From Aphis gossypii (taxonomy: Eukaryota; Arthropoda; Insecta; Hemiptera; Aphididae), in assembly GCF_020184175.1 (NCBI RefSeq), contig NC_065530.1:41703260-41767259 (forward strand): 64,000 nucleotides of DNA. The letters run 5' to 3'. Both the position numbers and the translations under genes were made by a program. Of the stretch, positions 52,291-64,000 are shown piece by piece (position 1 is the first letter of the stretch; each line of letters starts with the position of its first letter). The notes beneath the pieces were generated by a model that was not told where the DNA came from, did no database searches, and saw only the letters and a list, made by a program, of their open reading frames with translations.

Positions 52291-53587
52291 TATTACTAAG
52301 GTACTAGAGGTGATACAAACTTGTGATTTCAAACTAAAACCCTTCTTATGTACTGTACATTTGTTAGTGGGTTACTTTGTTTTATTTTATTTTTTTGAAA
52401 ACTTTGATATAGGATAACCTACCTAATTCGAAAATTGAGAGTAGTATTTCAGTTTTTATTGAGAATAATTGTCTTCAAAAATGGTTTTACAAAAATATAA
52501 AATATATATCGTATTTGGTATTTATTATACCTGGACAGTTTTTAAAAATTGTAAATAACAAACATATTCAAACTACTATAGTATCTATATTTCCAAACCC
52601 GTGTTAATAGACCTATTATTTTTAATATTCAAAGTTTAATAATTCAGGGCAATTATTGTTCAAATTTTGATTTGTATACACCGCATTTAAAATAATCGAT
52701 TAAATAATTTACAGTAGAAAAAGGAGGTTATAATTTGAAAAAAAAAATGTATATCCCCACAAGACACTTCTTAAGTAGTATAAAATATCATAAAAGTTTA
52801 AAAATACTATGGTTTTTAAAAATATCTAAAAACCAGATTTTGAATAATTGCATTATCGAAAAAAAAAAAAGATCATTGTATGTGAATTTCTCAGTACATC
52901 GCTGACAGGCATCCGTAGAAGACCTGTTATGGACCACGCCCAACAAACATAATTTATGTTATATATATAATATATTATAAATATATATTTTTTTTTTTTG
53001 AGACATAATCGAAATCCAAATATTGTTATAATACTTCCATGGTTTATGCTTTAAGTCTTACGCATCACGATAATATTTTATCATTTAATGTCTCATAATT
53101 ATTTACCTTTTATATCAATAATAGTTGAAAATGAACAAAATATGATATTCGTATTTCCCACAGTACTTAAACTTCTTTCGGCATGTTTATTATTAATACA
53201 TCTAAAGCCTTAAAGTTTTGCCACCGCTGAGTAAAAAGTATTTTCGTGTCAGTACAAATAAACACCAGATTTTGTTCGAGAACGCAAGAAGACCGACTTT
53301 AATTCCATTGTACGGTAATTTAATGTTTGTCGTAAAAAATTCTTAAATAAAATAAAATTATTTAACAATGCGTAGACTTAATAATTTAATAATTATATTA
53401 CACCATAAGATTTGATATTATTTGGACAAATAATTTCAAAATCTATTATATTATCTAACTATATTGCAACACATTTTGAGTACGATTAAATATTAATGTA
53501 GTGTTTAAACTTTAAAGTTTAAACCCTTGTTCTAAAAATTATATTATATTATACATTTCACATATACCTTAATATTAAACAATTGTT
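52291..53587. other. AT-rich non-coding stretch
   Basis: Nothing recognisable is seen apart from poly-A/poly-T runs. A slightly more complex patch lies at 53160-53320. Confidence 0.5.
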
Positions 53588-53990
53588 TTATATTCTTGAA
53601 CAGTATTGACTTGACCACTCGAGTAAGAGTAAATCACCGAGTGTGCTTTTAAATAGTTTGATTTTCAATTTTTTTTTTCTTATTACAAAATTGTATAGGT
53701 TTGTTAGCCTATTTTGATTGATTAAATGTATTTGGATCATATGGTTCCAACGTTTGTAAATATAATACACATGTTTACAGTATAACGGTAACAACGACTT
53801 GATGGTCATTTCTGTAGTTCGAATTCTCCGAATCGCTTTAAGGGTTGATAGTAAGTTGTGTGTGATTCCGACTGGACGTATTATTATAATATTATTATCC
53901 ATCCTAACTACCACGCCCGTACTTGAGGTTTTCTTACTCGTATAATCGATAGTCCAATCTCTTCGTCCGCCAATTACGCGCTCGTCGGTT
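53588..53990 (-). CDS. Candidate terminal exon, about 133 codons, unrecognised
   Basis: On the minus strand a strong acceptor (pyrimidine-rich TTTTTTTCTTTATTACAG, ending at 53991) is followed by a frame open to a TAA at 53588. The frame is also open upstream to 54037, giving 149 codons between stops, long for DNA this AT-rich and not made of TA repeats. The exon would begin in the phase reading TDERVIGGRRDWTIDYTSKK. The first ATG is in the MDNN segment near 53902. The C-terminal half is basic and AT-rich. A good donor, GTAAGA, inside the segment (53932-53937) would alternatively define a 53-bp exon, 53938-53990. No domain is recognised. It may be a real last exon, a small gene from the internal ATG (about 104 residues), or chance. 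Confidence 0.25.
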
Positions 53991-54037
53991 CTGTAATAAA
54001 GAAAAAAATGGTTTAAGTCGTTTACGACAATTCGAGT

Positions 54038-55860
54038 TTATTAAATTTTCGATTTTTCGTCCACTATTATTTGCGACCGACGTTTCGTTGTTGAAATCAA
54101 TACACCATCAGAAAAACAAAGCTTAACTATTAATATTATTTTCAATGTTGTAATATAATATACCTATTAAACACTGTATGTCATAAATATAATAATAACC
54201 ATATTACTATAATGGATATTATAAAATAATTTAAAAATCAAAGATTATGTATATTATTATAATGAACCATTTACGTTTGTAAACATATTATTCATAACTT
54301 GTTGTACGTAAATGCAAATGTATTATTGGTAAGTACCAGGTTTAAAAATATACATAATATATTATGCACGTTGGCAGTATAGTACATTAAATACTGCAAA
54401 ATACAAATTACAATAGTACCCACGAGGGATGGATATAAAAAGAAAATCGATATCCAATGGCATTTTTTAGTCGTACTATATTGTAATAGCATTTTTATAG
54501 GATTAGTATATAGTTGTGTATTGAAGTTTTGTGTGACGAGATTGATATTTTCCTTTTAAAAATCCAACGAATCCATAAGCAATATTGTGCAAAATCACAA
54601 CAATGTAATAATGTTCGAAGTTATTACTTTCATTAGAAAACAATACTTCAAGTTTTTTTAAGTCATTAACCTACATTTACAGTAAAAACTATTCTATAAT
54701 ATTATTTTAACCTAATTTAAGAAGTAATTTTTATTTTTTATTATTGACTATTCACTTGCGTTTCATAGAGATTAATGGCGTGCATAAACTGTTAGAAATT
54801 TAATTTTGTTATGTATTATGTTTATAAACTATTAAGCTAACAATTAAATTAGAAATTAAATTATAATTTGTTTTTTTTATTAATTTAAACCGAAGCGTAT
54901 ACAAAAATTATAAAAACTGGCGTAATTTTGAAAATGTTTCTTATATTATAATTTTATATACAGTATGATATTAAATTCAAATATTTCTGAATATTTTTTT
55001 ATAGTGTTATGTAAATTAACTCTTTTAGCAAATTTCACTATCAAAACTACATAATATATTGTATATATGTACCTAAAATAATGTATATATTATTTGTGTA
55101 TTTACTATTTACTACGTATACGTTTAAATCAATGGTATTAGGTATAGTCATTACAGTATATTTCACATTGGATTAATTAATCTAATCATTTATTTTAGCA
55201 AAATGTGTTCTTACAAAATAAATTACGGCCATACTGTTTCGTATGAAACGATAATAATATACAAATTCTATCGGTAACATCGCACTAGAATATTATATAG
55301 TATTATTATACTATACTAACGATAAAAGGATTGGCAATGTTGCTGGATCTCACCACTTAAACCTACCCTACAGATACTGTTGTTAGGGAACGGTTACCGT
55401 GGTTAAATCTTTAATGTCGAACTCTAAGAGCTCATTAACTGAATATGCTATTAAAATAAATAATTATTTTAGTAGGGGTGTTCTTTTCTAAGTAACATTT
55501 TATATCGTACTCGCAACGAGAATTTTTTACAGGACGAATGTTTTTGATGTTGTGTACATAATATTATATAAAATATAATAATTATTATGCATAAATCGTT
55601 TTACTTGTCGTCGTTTTAATCAGTTTGGATATTTTTAATTGGACAATAAATTAATGCATTTACGGTTTCAAACTCGGAAGTTGGAACATCACCTGAAATT
55701 ATTGGTCAACAATATTCAGCGACTGATCGGCGTGAAATTTTAAAATTCTTCTATACTTCTAAGGATTTATATGAACCGCCCTGTTAATAAACGTGTACCT
55801 GTTCAATAAATGCATAATGTATTTAGACATAGTTGGGTGTATTATATTATATTCCATGCG
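54038..55860. other. AT-rich non-coding stretch
   Basis: No gene is supported. Short frames have no identity. Confidence 0.55.
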
Positions 55861-56260
55861 GTATACAGAGAGATACCTACTGTTCGGGTGATCTCTTTGA
55901 CACCCTCATATCTATGCCACGTCTCTACTGCAACGGTATAAAAATAGAGTAGGTATATGGAGTCCATTAGCCACTTAGCCACGTTACATAATAGTATGTA
56001 GAAAACTCGTGTTCTACGCGTTATACGTATACCGTAGTCTTGCTCCGAACAAGACGCTCACCCATATTATAGCGACACGTATCGTGCAAACTTTACACAT
56101 AAAACCAAAATTATTAAATTGTATGTAATACGTGGATATAAAGCCACGCACTTTTGCGCGATCATGACGTTATTGTGATAAGCTCTTTGCTTAAAATGGC
56201 CATTACGAACACATAAATAGCTGATGTGGTCTCACATCGTCAAAATGTACGCGTGTGTTA
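55861..56260. other. CpG-containing island with hairpin
   Basis: This less AT-rich segment carries a perfect hairpin, GTCTTG (56037-56042) and CAAGAC (56050-56055) around a 7-nt loop. No long frame is present. It may be regulatory. Confidence 0.25.
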
Positions 56261-59200
56261 TTATTTTTTGACAACACAATATTATTATTGTTTAGTGTTT
56301 TAATAGATAAGACTTTTTTTTTTTTACCTTATTATAATAAGTTTAAGTTCACCGAGTCGTGAACTAAATAACATCCACACGTAATGAAAAAGCAATGTTT
56401 AATATTGTTTTATTTTAATAATTTGATCAATAGTCAAAATATGTGAATTACTAAGTTAACTAATTTTCTTTTTTGTTTAAATGTACATCTCGATAATATA
56501 TATTAACACATATATTATATATGAGAGCAAGTTTACAATATTATCTAATTCTTTAATGGAATGAATAACTTGCATTTCGAAAACGATGTAAGTAATTTGA
56601 AACACGTATTTTAAAGCAAAGTTGAGCAAAGTACTAACATTATTTTGGAATATACAATTACTTTATAGGAGGTGAAATAAATTGGAAAAATAATACCTTA
56701 TCTGATACCACAAATGTATTAAAATGTTATTGTTATTGTTATTTTTTATTGGTAGGTACACGATCTAAAATGGGATTTTATATGTGATACAAAGATATAA
56801 TAATTTAATAACGATAACTGATTTTTTAGAATATGTTATACAATCGTTCCAATTAATTTATTATTACCGAAAGTAACCGGTAAAATTTGCCAAAATTTGT
56901 CTATTTTGAACGTAACAAAATTTTAAAAACACAATAGTCGATTTAAATGTGTAAAATAGATAAAACCAACACTATACAATAAAAGTAATAATTATTTCGT
57001 CTATCGTAATATTAGACCTGATGAAATGCGAAACGAGAGACACAAAGTAATCTAAAATTTATTAATTTTAAGAAAAGGTCATTTAAAGTATAACATTATA
57101 ATTTAAGACACAAACATATTGTATGATATTATTATCAATACGAAACTAGTAAAAATGTTCTAAGTTTCTAAAACTTAGAATGACATATATTAAAATTTAC
57201 AAGAATATTTTAGAGAAATAAACTGTGATGGAAAGTTTTTTTTTGTGAAGTTTAGAAAGATTTAGATATATGATATTGTATTGATATGCTCAAAAACCAT
57301 TGTAATAAATAGATAAAACAAAAAATAAAAAATAACAGCTCATTTATCGACCACAGTCATCTTCAATATAAAATATATGCACAAAACTGACGTTATGCGG
57401 TATCAACTCGTATTTACATAACAATAATAATATACCTATGTAACTTTTAGTTTGGGCTGTGAATACGTTTATATTTATGTTATTATGCTTATTATGAAAG
57501 AAAATCGTATAGTTTATATTAAAATGTTTTAATGTTTCAGGGGTGGTTAACTGTGTTTATTGAATTTTGTAATATTGTGATTTAGCCAAAGATATTCTAA
57601 TATTAACCAAAAGACTGTGGGCTATAAAATATTCATAAAAAAGTTTTTAGTTTTTAGTCGTATGAAATTATACATTTTTGCAATTTCCATACTTACTCAT
57701 GTTTATAAAATCTAAACTTCAAGAATAATAAAACCATCATAAGTTGTAGAACTATGCTTTTTACTATTTTTTTTTCTATAATAATAAAAAAAAATTGCAT
57801 GATACGATTTTCAAATACATTTTCCTTCCGTATCTAAATATGTATATTTTAGCATAAAACAGTATCCTATCTACATGTGATAAAAAAAAAAAAAATTGGA
57901 TGTGTTAATAGTAATATCACAGGTTCTTAAATATTTTATAATATTATACTAATAATATACTTTTATTATTTACACAATAATACAAGTAGCTACAATATTT
58001 TACTGTTTGCATATACATACCATTATTAAATTGATTGTTTAATATTTCATATCATTAATATAAAAAACTATCTCAACATCGAAGTATTACTGTAAATATT
58101 TTATATATAATATATTCAGTACAAACGTATGAGTTACATTTTGATTTGTTCGTTACAATAATTTAAAATACTAGAATTTATATCGATTATATTATAACAT
58201 ACAGTTTTATAAATGATTTTATTATAAATCACACAAATAATGTATTCATAAAACTTTAGAATTTTATAAACGTTTTGATACCACGCGCATAGTGCAATTG
58301 GGACGAGTATTCACAAAGTTTTGGATTCACTTGTTCTAAAAACTTTTTTTGAAAATATTTCATTATCCGTCTACATTTTCTTACTTCCGTGTGGTATTTT
58401 TTCTTCCGATATAATTTGATCCATGTTCTGCTATTACTTCGAAGTTAAAGCATTTCAGATTCGTAAAACTATCATTTAGTTGCAACAGCGCTAAAGTTCA
58501 GATATAGAAATTATTAATTTATAACGACGCATTATTCTGATTATATTTTTCGTTATCGAAAAATGCTAATACCTAAATACAAAAGGTGCTTATAACATTA
58601 TCACCAAACTGATTATTTCTTAATAAATGCATGTTTTATTGAAAATACATTTATTTATTTATTTGCATAATTTGAGGTCATTAAAATACAACATACCTAA
58701 TAACACAATTTTTTTTTTAAATTACAAAATATAATTTTAATTTTAAAAGTTGAAACAGAATATATTGTTGTTGACAAAATATTTACAAAACTATCAAGTA
58801 TTAAATTAGTAATGACTTATTTATTAGAATTTAAAACGTTTACGAGTTAAGCAAACACTTTTAGTCATATACTTTTCTAAATTGCATATATTAACCTATA
58901 TTTTAATTTTCTACTGTTAGTTCAAAATTCTCTTAAATTATTTTTGAAGATTATGAAAATACAAATTGTAAAAACAAACTTTTTCAAAATATTTTTTATT
59001 TTGTCATCTAGTATTGTTTTTATTTTCTGAACTAGTGTTAAATAAAATATATTAATAATTATAAATATTGTAAGCATCGTTGTAAAACATTAGTTAATAA
59101 AAAATATGTACCTATACAAATGTTAAACTCCATACTCCAACTCCATATAATTATATTAAACATTATTCAAAATATATTCAAGTTAGGTCCAAACATTAGT

Positions 59201-59394
59201 AGTAAAGATGTGTGTATTATTATATTGTTTTTAGTTGGTAACATTAGTATTAAGAAAACACGAATCAACGTCGTTACAAAGTTTGACAAGCATTGACGAT
59301 ACATCGTAAATATAAAGTGTTTTGTTCTCACAAAGTTTTTCTGTGAACACTTATTTAATATAAATATATATATACACATTGTAACATTGTACAC
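56261..59394. other. AT-rich non-coding stretch
   Basis: I see no gene in these 3 kb. There are A/T homopolymers and scattered AT-rich palindromes. Confidence 0.6.
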
Positions 59395-59490
59395 ATAGTG
59401 TGATTCACCAAGTACAACTATCTCTATTGTTTTCTTCGATAATGAATTTATTAAGTTCTTTTTTTTGAAAATAAGGAAAATATTTTAAAA
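59395..59490 (+). repeat. Dispersed repeat family B, copy 2
   Basis: It starts with GTGTGATTCACCAAGTA and continues with ATAATGAATTTATTAAG and a T-run, in the same order as the copy at 52.2 kb. Similarity is partial, so the copies are old or belong to different subfamilies. Confidence 0.4.
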
Positions 59491-60336
59491 TACTAAAAAG
59501 TGACATAATTTTTTTTCATCAATGACAATCATTTCTATTTGATGAATATTGTATATAATATGCGTCAACGACAAATTATATTAACAGGTTATCGATAATA
59601 TTATGTGTGCTTACTTGTTTATAGTAAAATCTGATAACTTGACAAAAAAAAAAAATATTTATAGTATTTCTAAAGATGAAAAATATGGTTTGATCTTTTC
59701 CGTAAACATAAGTTAATATTTTCTTTTATACAGGTACACCAGAATATTTTTATTAGTCGCTATCGTTATGATGATCGTAATATTTTTTTATTACTATTAT
59801 TATTATACATATTAGTTATTCCGTATTTGCAACCATGTTAATTTTTTTACAACGTGTTGAATTATAAAAAACAAAATAGTTCATTTCAACTATTTATAGT
59901 GCACGTGTTGTTTATTAGACCTATTTATAAACAAATTTTACACATTTTGTAAGCTATGTATGTAACTATGTATGAATATTTTAAAAAAATTTAAAATTTA
60001 TAGCAGAATTGATTAACTATTTTTTTTCTTTACAAATATTTGTCACTAATAGGAATTCATTGAATGGGTTGAAAATATATCAATATTTAAAAAAAAATGC
60101 TTGGCATGACAATGAAGTATAAATTAAAAACGCCTGTTAATATAAAAAGACTAAAAAAACGATTATTTTGGAATGCATTGTTTATATTTATGAAACAAAA
60201 TTTGGATGAGGCGTTTTTGAGTAATTCGACTTTAAGCAAGTAATAAGAACAATATGGTCTATGATATTAAATGAAAGGTTATGATATTACCCATTGCACT
60301 GATAATTCCTTTCAGAGTTCCTTCTTATTCTTCCAG
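59491..60336. other. AT-rich non-coding stretch
   Basis: Nothing recognisable is seen up to the pyrimidine-rich tract that ends at 60336. Confidence 0.5.
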
Positions 60337-60430
60337 AAACCAATCCCAATGTTATGTCCCAACTTACAATACTTCTGATGATCATACTATACATCGCATG
60401 TTCAGAGGACAGACCTGCAAACAACCAATA
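60337..60430 (+). CDS. Candidate microexon encoding a signal peptide
   Basis: A very good acceptor, TTCCTTCTTATTCTTCCAG ending at 60336, precedes a 94-bp segment free of the usual AT-rich runs. Seventeen bases in, an ATG (60354) opens MSQLTILLMIILYIACS followed by EDRPANNQ. This is a short polar start, a hydrophobic core and a small-residue cleavage region, typical of a secretory signal. The frame meets a TAG at 60429-60431, but a GT at 60431 would remove it if used as a donor (TA then GTATTT, a weak site). This would suit a secreted or salivary-type small gene split into short exons. An overlapping frame (60281-60466, segment IPFRVPSYSSRNQ) weakly recalls the C-terminus of non-LTR reverse transcriptases, so a decayed retroelement fragment is the main alternative. 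Confidence 0.2.
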
Positions 60431-61276
60431 GTATTTAGGCAGTTATTTCTACTTTACTTTTATTAAAATACTATTCACTATATTATAATATATATTCACT
60501 GAATTATTGCTATCTAAATTATTTCTGTATTTAATTATTTTTGTGTACTAGTTTATACTGTACCTATACCATATTTATTAATTTATGTAAAATTGCCGTT
60601 TAATAAACAATATAAATAATAATTTGAATAAATTATTAAAATTGTATAAATATAAAAAGTACTAGAATACTAATAAATTTAATATTACATATGAATAAAA
60701 ATTATGTATAACCATTACTAAGAACAATTATTATCCTTAGTACATAGTATATACATGTAGTAGTTAACTCAAAAAATAATGATACAATTTAAATTTAAAT
60801 GTTAGATAATAATATTATATCAATATCAATATTAAAAAAAAAACGTATACAAATAGGTTATAATTTACAGAAAACATATTATTCTTATTTAAGATTAAAA
60901 CAATTTTTACATTAAAATATTTATTATATTTTAAAAACAACGGACGCAGTGTTTGTAAGTATTACATTTTTAGTAAGTATACTTATATATTCTAAAAATC
61001 AGAATTTAAATTTATTGCAGGTTAAAGAGGATTGACATATTTGGGAATTCACTCTGTATATTTCAAAAGAATTGCGTATTATGTACTCGTAAAATTATAT
61101 ATTATCTGTCTCTAATATTATATAATATTCTCTTATTTCTGATTTCAAAAAGTAATTAGGTGAAAATGATTTAGCTTTTTTTTATTTTCACAACGCGAAC
61201 TGTTAAAAATATATTTTGTTTATGGTTTTTTTTCCAATTATTAATTTGATAGTTTCTGTAAATGAAAAATGCGTTC

Positions 61277-61313
<37 letters not shown>

Positions 61314-64000
61314 CTCATGAATAAAGGCAATGTCGATATATTTAATTTTTTTTTTTTAACACCCACTGTCATTATTAACATAATTAATAGGTTATATCTC
61401 GCACCAAGGGTCAAACAAATTGCGCAGATTTTTTGGTAGGTCCCAAACAAGTGGCAATTAATATAATTCGCAAACACCTCCCTATTGATAAGGGGATTTT
61501 TTATTATTATTATTGTCATTATTTTAAACGCCCAGATGAGAAAATTTAATTTTAATAATCCCACGAAAATAAGGTCACGAACCGGAACTATTATAATATT
61601 ATTATTATACCTGCGATGCGCAAAATATTTAATACTATTATTGTGGAGTGTCGTGGTTTTATAATATCTCATCGCTAATTGTTTTACCAGATCCCTATAG
61701 CTAGTCAGCAATAACTCGCTGGTTTGTCAACATCAGGGTCAAGCATCTGTTTATGTAATCCATTTTTTCAGTGAAATGATGTAATTTAATGATAGATATG
61801 ATATTATTATTTACCACTTAATCTACTATGTTTTTAAACAGTTTAAATCAACAGCTATCAATATTAATACGATGTAAATTAAATTATGAAACTATTATTT
61901 TCCTCAAATTTGACATGAACGGTCAATCTTTAAAAAAATATAAATAATGGTATAGCCGTATGACAAACCATCTATTGATATCACAATTACTGCACTTTTA
62001 AATTGAGAAATGCCTTCACATTATTAGCTGGAAAATAATATTATCTGACAGCAATATTTTTTTTCGCTCTACGTAATGTATGAGTATATAGTATATACAT
62101 AATACATTTTTTAACAGTTTAAACATTTTGAAAAAATATAGCTGAATAACAAAATTGAATATTTGGACGAATTTATTTTTATTGAAAACTTATTGAAGGT
62201 TTTGAAATAGTAACCAAATTTCTGACTTTTCAAATATTTCTTAATTCTAAAAACGAAATTCCAACATTATTATATCTTATTTTCCTCTCAATGTAAAATT
62301 AAAAAAGCAAAATAATACTTAAATATTTAAAATGTATTATAATATATTATGCATGCATATTATATTAAAAAGGTTAAAAATAAAAACTGGACAAATATTA
62401 CGTTAAAAATGAAATTTTTTTTCAATTTCTCTGTTATTATTTGTTCAAAAACGTACAAAAAAATGGTATAAGTATTTGGCATAAAAATCTTGAATAAATT
62501 AACTTAAAAAAAATGTCAAGTATAGGAATCAGAATTATTACGAACTCATATTAAGTTAATGGTAATTTTTTTCACCCCTGAGAAAATCCAAGTCCAATAG
62601 TATTTCTGTAATAGACATTCATAGTTAAGTACCATAATATATAGAAACTCTTATAAACATTACTTGTGATTTCATATCAATAAAATCGTATTAGATGACC
62701 GAATTATATACAACCATAAGTGTTTTTGTTGTATAGAAAAATATTCAAACGAGATAATTATATTTTGATGTGTTTCATAAATGTATTATGGTTGTTTATA
62801 AAACAACATCGTAGATATAAGCGTATCGTATTATATACATTATACATACTACATTGTACATGCATAAACGACAATGGTCGTTCGTTTTAATCATCCACAA
62901 AAATAAAGTAAAAATCATAAATAATATAGAGTTTAGTAAAAGCAATTTAATAAGTTACGTAGATCACAACGGTTAAATGTTTGGACGCTGGGATGATTGA
63001 ACTTTTTCTTCTGTGTTTTAGTACATTTAATTTTAATTTTTGATAATTTCGCAGGTCCAGTAATTACGTTGCCAGAGTTTGTTTTTATTTTTTATTTTTA
63101 TTTTTTATCATATCCGACTCTTATTATTCTCATTAATACGTTATACTTTACTGAGAAAAAATAGGATTATTTGTAGTTATTATTCATGATTACCAGCCGC
63201 TAATAATACCAATATGAAAAGAAGTGCATCAGTACCTATTGGTATCGACCAGATAATTTGCTGCACTTTATCTGTATTTCTTTAACGAGATTATCGTGGA
63301 CCATAGGTACTACCGAAGACAATTATTTTCTATATGCATGAAATGTTTTCATTGCATATGATGAAACTATTTTTTTCTTCGAGATAACGAATTTTCATAA
63401 TTTAACATTTAATTTATTAATGTATTTTTTCTCTTTATCTTTTTATTTTCTTAAAGACTTATAAATCGTAAAAATGCGTCGTTGGAGATTTTCAAATCAG
63501 CCAGATTCTGAAAAAGCTTACATCATATCTCTTATAAAAATCTGATTACATAGTGTTATATTAATTTGTTTAAAAAAAAAAAAAATGACTTAAGAAAAGA
63601 GTTTGGTTTGTCTTTAAATGCGAAGTAGTACATTTTTATTTGAAAAGCATAATATGTCAACAGTAAAATATTATGAGATATAATTCATTAATTAATTTAT
63701 ATTACTTTACATGTATAAGAACAGATTATATAATTATAAGATAATACTATATTTACATTTTATATTTTAGTTCTGATTAACTTGATTAACAACTTAAGAC
63801 TAATTAACTTTTGACCAAGTTATAATGAATTATAATATATATAACGATAAATTGTAGTGAAATAGTTTAATCATTTTAATACTGCAGCGTTATATAAATT
63901 TATTATGTTTATAATATAATACAAATTTAATAAGAAAAAAAAAAAAAAAAAAATGAAATATTATATTATATTCCAAGAAAAATTAATTTTGTTAAAATTA
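60431..64000. other. AT-rich non-coding stretch to the window end
   Basis: No gene is supported. Acceptor-like sites (TTATTGCAG at about 61020, TTTCGCAG at about 63055) are followed only by short open segments. The open frame at 61241-61711 on the minus strand is lengthened by the TA tract. An A19 run lies at 63935-63953. Confidence 0.5.
61281..61312. repeat. (TA)16 microsatellite
   Basis: There are sixteen uninterrupted TA units, the longest dinucleotide tract in the window. Confidence 0.95.

Noticed and set aside
61241..61711. Minus-strand open frame of 156 codons
   Set aside because: Its length depends on the (TA)16 tract, read as Ile-Tyr repeats, and on ATT/AAT runs. The rest has no protein-like pattern I recognise.

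Overview
This window reads as nuclear DNA of an insect, most likely an aphid or a close hemipteran relative. It is very AT-rich. It is full of ATT/TAA/AATATTAT microsatellite-like strings, (TA)n tracts, poly-A/poly-T runs and GTACCTA-type words, and it carries dispersed repeats I recall from aphid genomes. The taxon is an inference from composition and repeats, because no protein-coding gene here can be tied to a known family. There is no tRNA, rRNA, CRISPR array, bacterial operon or intact transposase that I can see.

The window is best described as an intergenic or intronic gene desert. Long AT-rich stretches are broken by islands of 0.3-1 kb with higher GC and many CpG, at roughly 5.6-6.6, 15.7-17.1, 18.1-18.4, 23.4-24.7, 29.9-30.4, 36.5-37.0, 41.3-41.5, 43.4-43.8, 48.7-49.0, 51.5-52.1, 53.9-54.0 and 55.9-56.2 kb. 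The strongest, 15.72-16.49 kb, looks like a promoter plus a non-coding first exon on the + strand ending in a good splice donor. If so, much of the rest of the window could be its first intron. The first 3.6 kb is U-rich in the + sense and resembles a long 3' UTR of a gene lying upstream of the window.

The recognisable mobile DNA is small and non-autonomous: a 206-bp hAT-type MITE with a near-perfect 8-bp target duplication (32.6 kb), an 80-bp pogo/Tigger-type palindromic MITE (9.5 kb), two long copies and one fragment of a dispersed repeat with a tRNA-like head (12.3, 37.7 and 50.6 kb), and two partial copies of a GTGATTC(A/G)CCAAG repeat (52.2 and 59.4 kb).

A few short open segments deserve checking as exons or small genes. 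They are a minus-strand open frame behind a strong acceptor at 53.6-54.0 kb, a + strand segment behind a strong acceptor at 47.45-47.66 kb, a signal-peptide-like microexon at 60.34-60.43 kb, and a minus-strand small secreted-type ORF at 48.58-48.83 kb. None has a recognised domain and all are low confidence. I find no convincing new multi-gene system. The interesting signals are the candidate exons, the promoter island and the repeat structure.
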